A DNA stretch of 41,941 bases, taken from Acidovorax benzenivorans. GTDB taxonomy: Bacteria; Pseudomonadota; Gammaproteobacteria; Burkholderiales; Burkholderiaceae_C. The stretch covers positions 1 through 41,941 of the forward strand of contig NZ_JAPCKI010000025.1 in the NCBI RefSeq assembly GCF_028680575.1, written 5' to 3'. Position 1 is the stretch's first letter, and each line of letters starts with the position of its first letter. A program made the translations under genes and the position numbers. Shown piece by piece: positions 39,539 to 41,941 of this stretch. The notes below the pieces were generated by a model. That model had not been told where the DNA came from. It saw nothing but the letters and a program-made list of their open reading frames with translations, and did not search any database.

Positions 39539-40945
39539 ATGGCTCAAGTGCAAGGCAAGATTGTTCAATGTATCGGCGCTGTGGTGGACGTTGAGTTCCC
39601 CCGCGACCAGATGCCCAAGATTTATGACGCCCTGAAGCTCGAAGGCTCGTCGCTGACGCTGGAAGTGCAACAGCAGCTGGGCGACGGCGTGGTGCGTACC
39701 ATTGCCCTGGGTTCGTCCGACGGCCTGCGCCGCGGCATCATGGTGACCAACACCGGCAACTCCATCACCGTGCCCGTGGGCAAGGCGACGCTGGGCCGCA
39801 TCATGGACGTGCTGGGTGCGCCCATCGACGAACGTGGTCCCGTGAGCCAGGAACTGACGGCCTCCATCCACCGCAAGGCCCCTGCGTACGACGAACTGTC
39901 GCCTTCGCAAGAGCTGCTGGAAACCGGCATCAAGGTGATCGACTTGGTCTGCCCGTTTGCCAAGGGCGGCAAGGTGGGCTTGTTCGGTGGTGCCGGTGTG
40001 GGCAAGACCGTGAACATGATGGAACTCATCAACAACATCGCCAAGGCACACAGTGGTCTGTCGGTGTTCGCTGGTGTGGGCGAGCGTACCCGCGAAGGGA
40101 ACGACTTCTATCACGAAATGGCCGATTCCGGCGTGGTGAACCTTGAGAAGCTTGAAGACTCGAAGGTCGCCATGGTGTACGGTCAGATGAACGAGCCCCC
40201 AGGCAACCGTCTGCGCGTGGCGCTGACCGGCCTGACCATCGCCGAGTCGTTCCGCGACGAAGGCCGTGACGTGCTGTTCTTCGTGGACAACATCTACCGC
40301 TACACGCTGGCCGGTACCGAAGTGTCCGCCCTGCTGGGCCGTATGCCTTCCGCCGTGGGCTACCAGCCTACGCTGGCTGAAGAAATGGGTCGCCTGCAAG
40401 AGCGTATTACGTCCACCAAGGTCGGTTCGATCACCTCCATCCAGGCCGTGTATGTGCCAGCCGATGACTTGACCGACCCATCGCCTGCCACGACCTTCGC
40501 CCACTTGGACTCCACCGTCGTGTTGTCGCGTGACATCGCTTCGCTGGGTATCTACCCCGCCGTGGATCCTCTGGACTCCACCAGCCGCCAGCTGGACCCG
40601 AACGTGGTGGGCGAAGACCACTACAGCACGGCCCGCGCCGTGCAGGGTACGCTGCAACGCTACAAGGAACTGCGCGACATCATCGCCATTCTGGGTATGG
40701 ACGAACTGGCTCCTGAAGACAAGCTGGCCGTGGCCCGCGCGCGCAAGATCCAGCGTTTCCTGTCGCAGCCTTTCCACGTGGCCGAAGTGTTCACGGGCTC
40801 GCCAGGCAAGTACGTTCCCCTGTCGGAAACCATCCGTGGTTTCAAGATGATCGTGAACGGTGAATGCGATCACCTGCCAGAGCAAGCGTTCTACATGGTG
40901 GGCACCATCGACGAAGCCTTCGAAAAGGCCAAGAAGGTGGCCTGA
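39539..40945 (+). CDS. atpD: ATP synthase F1 subunit beta
   Basis: This 468-aa catalytic subunit has P-loop GGAGVGKTV (about residues 156-164), the catalytic-glutamate segment GVGERTREGNDFYHEM and the DELAPEDKLAVARARK segment corresponding to the DELSEED lever. I start at ATG 39539 (MAQVQGKIVQCIG), preceded by GGAGCG; a TTG 12 bases upstream is in frame but unlikely. Together with alpha it forms the ATP-making hexamer. Confidence 0.98.
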   Translation: MAQVQGKIVQCIGAVVDVEFPRDQMPKIYDALKLEGSSLTLEVQQQLGDGVVRTIALGSSDGLRRGIMVTNTGNSITVPVGKATLGRIMDVLGAPIDERGPVSQELTASIHRKAPAYDELSPSQELLETGIKVIDLVCPFAKGGKVGLFGGAGVGKTVNMMELINNIAKAHSGLSVFAGVGERTREGNDFYHEMADSGVVNLEKLEDSKVAMVYGQMNEPPGNRLRVALTGLTIAESFRDEGRDVLFFVDNIYRYTLAGTEVSALLGRMPSAVGYQPTLAEEMGRLQERITSTKVGSITSIQAVYVPADDLTDPSPATTFAHLDSTVVLSRDIASLGIYPAVDPLDSTSRQLDPNVVGEDHYSTARAVQGTLQRYKELRDIIAILGMDELAPEDKLAVARARKIQRFLSQPFHVAEVFTGSPGKYVPLSETIRGFKMIVNGECDHLPEQAFYMVGTIDEAFEKAKKVA

Positions 40946-41020
40946 TGAGCCGTCGGCCGGGCAGCCCGTAGCAGCTCGGCCTTCAGCAATCAAGCAACCC
41001 ACCTTTTCCTAGGAGCAATG

Positions 41021-41437
41021 ATGAACACCATCCACGTTGATGTGGTCAGTGCCGAAGAGTCCATCTTCTCCGGTGAAGCGCGTTTTGTCGCTTTGCCCGG
41101 TGAAGCTGGCGAATTGGGCATCTATCCCCGCCACACCCCGCTGATCACCCGCATCAAGCCGGGCTCGGTGCGCATCGAAATGGCTGACGGTGGCGAAGAG
41201 TTCGTTTTCGTGGCCGGTGGCATTCTGGAAGTGCAGCCCAACTGCGTGACCGTGCTGTCTGACACCGCCATCCGAGGCAAAGATCTCGATGACGAGAAGG
41301 CTACTGCGGCCAAGGCGGCTGCTGAAGAAGCGCTGAAGAATGCCAAGAGCGATATCGATCTGGCCAAGGCCCAGTCTGAGTTGGCCGTCATGGCAGCCCA
41401 GATTGCGGCACTGCGCAAGTTCCGCCAGAAGAAGTGA
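41021..41437 (+). CDS. atpC: ATP synthase F1 subunit epsilon
   Basis: This 138-aa subunit has the N-terminal beta-sandwich (MNTIHVDVVSAEESIFSGEA, then GEAGELGIYPRHTPLITRIK) and the C-terminal helical hairpin that can insert into F1 to inhibit hydrolysis. Two ATGs are adjacent, at 41018 and 41021; AGGAG at 41011-41015 is two and five bases away respectively, so I prefer the second. It ends the operon, followed by a terminator. Confidence 0.96.
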   Translation: MNTIHVDVVSAEESIFSGEARFVALPGEAGELGIYPRHTPLITRIKPGSVRIEMADGGEEFVFVAGGILEVQPNCVTVLSDTAIRGKDLDDEKATAAKAAAEEALKNAKSDIDLAKAQSELAVMAAQIAALRKFRQKK

Positions 41438-41465
41438 TTCAGACTTTTGCGGATCTGCTCTCAAG

Positions 41466-41489
41466 AACCCGGCGATGCCGGGTTTTTTT
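41466..41489 (+). terminator. Intrinsic terminator of the atp operon
   Basis: AACCCGGC (41466-41473), loop GAT, GCCGGGTT (41477-41484), then a run of T. It is an 8-bp perfect stem with a seven-T tail, 28 bp after the atpC stop codon. Confidence 0.93.
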
Positions 41490-41534
41490 ACGCCCGTTCA
41501 TTGCGTGAGACGCAAGTAGCCGTGGAAGGGAGAC

Positions 41535-41786
41535 TCAAGGCTGGGCGGGGGATTCCTCCACTAGGCGAATCTGCAGACCTTCACATGTCAATGTGAGCAG
41601 GGCCCCTGCATCTGCCTTCAACAACTGGCGGCTGCTCAGAAAGGCACGCGCTATGGGCTGTGAGCGCACGCTCAGCGGCAGCGATTCAATCAACAAGTGC
41701 TCTCTGGGAACCTGTTTCAAAGAGAGATTCGGCGGGAGTGCAATGGGCTGGCTCTGCTGCGAGCATCTCTGGATTCTGGTCAGCAA
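41535..41786 (-). CDS. Doubtful small ORF of unknown function
   Basis: This 83-codon minus-strand frame starts with TTG directly after a strong terminator and has no ATG start. Its second half (LPLSVRSQPIARAFLSSRQL then LKADAGALLTLTCEGLQIRL) looks protein-like, so it may be a real short gene or the remnant of a larger one. I recognise no family. The terminator at 41787-41822 would block transcription from the gene to its right, so it would need its own promoter, which I do not see. Confidence 0.25.
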   Translation of the reverse strand: MLTRIQRCSQQSQPIALPPNLSLKQVPREHLLIESLPLSVRSQPIARAFLSSRQLLKADAGALLTLTCEGLQIRLVEESPAQP

Positions 41787-41822
41787 AAAAGGCCGGGGCC
41801 CCTCACGGGGCCCCGGCCTTTT
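41787..41822. terminator. Very strong bidirectional terminator
   Basis: AAAAGGCCGGGGCCCC (41787-41802), loop TCAC, GGGGCCCCGGCCTTTT (41807-41822): a perfect 16-bp stem with A-run on the left and T-run on the right. It best serves the minus-strand gene that ends at 41875, where the RNA would end in U6 opposite 41785-41790. Confidence 0.93.
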
Positions 41823-41874
41823 GCATTTGCATTTCTCACAAAGCCCTCATGCAGTGCGCATGGAGCCTTCGCAA

Positions 41875-41941
41875 TTACATGGCGTTGCCGATTTCGCCAG
41901 CAGAGATCTGGCCGGTACGCAGGGCTTCAGCAGCCTGGGCA
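41875..41941 (-). CDS. C-terminal end of an unidentified protein (partial)
   Basis: On the minus strand the last 21 complete codons read AQAAEALRTGQISAGEIGNA then Met and TAA, open to the window edge. Codon choice (CTG, CGT, ACC, GGC) is that of a well expressed gene and a strong terminator lies 52 bp downstream. The fragment is too short for me to name a family. Confidence 0.7.
   Translation of the reverse strand, partial: AQAAEALRTGQISAGEIGNAM

Noticed and set aside
39524..41002. A 492-codon minus-strand frame across atpD
   Set aside because: Antisense shadow of atpD; the composition is typical of reverse translation of a highly expressed gene.

Overview
The window is high-GC, ungapped chromosomal DNA from a betaproteobacterium of the order Burkholderiales, most likely family Comamonadaceae (Acidovorax-like). 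The pointers are the form of the ribosomal and ATP synthase proteins, an S3 protein with a long Arg/Gly/Pro-rich tail, an S10 operon that stops after rpsQ, an EIIA-Man/HPr/EI phosphotransferase cluster without a permease, and short intergenic repeats of a kind I associate with this family. The family assignment is inference; no rRNA gene is present to fix it.

Layout. 1-5649 (+): the end of tuf, then an S10 operon rpsJ-rplC-rplD-rplW-rplB-rpsS-rplV-rpsC-rplP-rpmC-rpsQ closed by an intrinsic terminator. 5772-10904: small unrelated units: a Prx5-type peroxiredoxin (+), a GNAT acetyltransferase (-), cytochrome b561 (-) divergent from cytochrome c' (+), a TlpA-like thioredoxin (-), and a lipoprotein gene overlapping an MFS transporter gene (+). 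10985-13569 (+): EIIA-Man, HPr and enzyme I. 13672-15347 (-): an EamA/DMT exporter and an AraC regulator.

15415-31871 holds a complete LapA-type adhesin system. A type I secretion ATPase (LapB-like), an adaptor (LapC-like), a LuxR-type regulator with a degenerate receiver and a 74-aa conserved small protein lead into a 2440-aa RTX adhesin. The adhesin has an N-terminal retention module and a TAAG cleavage motif. On the opposite strand lie a LapD-like receptor with degenerate GGDEF and EAL motifs and a LapG-like periplasmic cysteine protease; a divergent gene encodes the TolC-like outer membrane channel. By analogy with Pseudomonas Lap and Bordetella Brt, the ATPase, adaptor and channel would export the adhesin. 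Its N-terminus would hold it in the channel while c-di-GMP-bound LapD sequesters LapG; when c-di-GMP falls, LapG would cut at TAAG and release the cell. This is the most interesting part of the window. The system type is known; the proline-rich hinge, the embedded regulator, the small protein and the adhesin architecture are the features worth study.

31942-33982 (-): ybeD(DUF493)-lipB-lipA, lipoate synthesis. 34271-41437 (+): the complete F1Fo ATP synthase operon atpIBEFHAGDC, with a perfect TATAAT box upstream and an intrinsic terminator downstream. 41438-41941: a doubtful small ORF, a very strong bidirectional terminator, and the last codons of a minus-strand gene that runs off the window.
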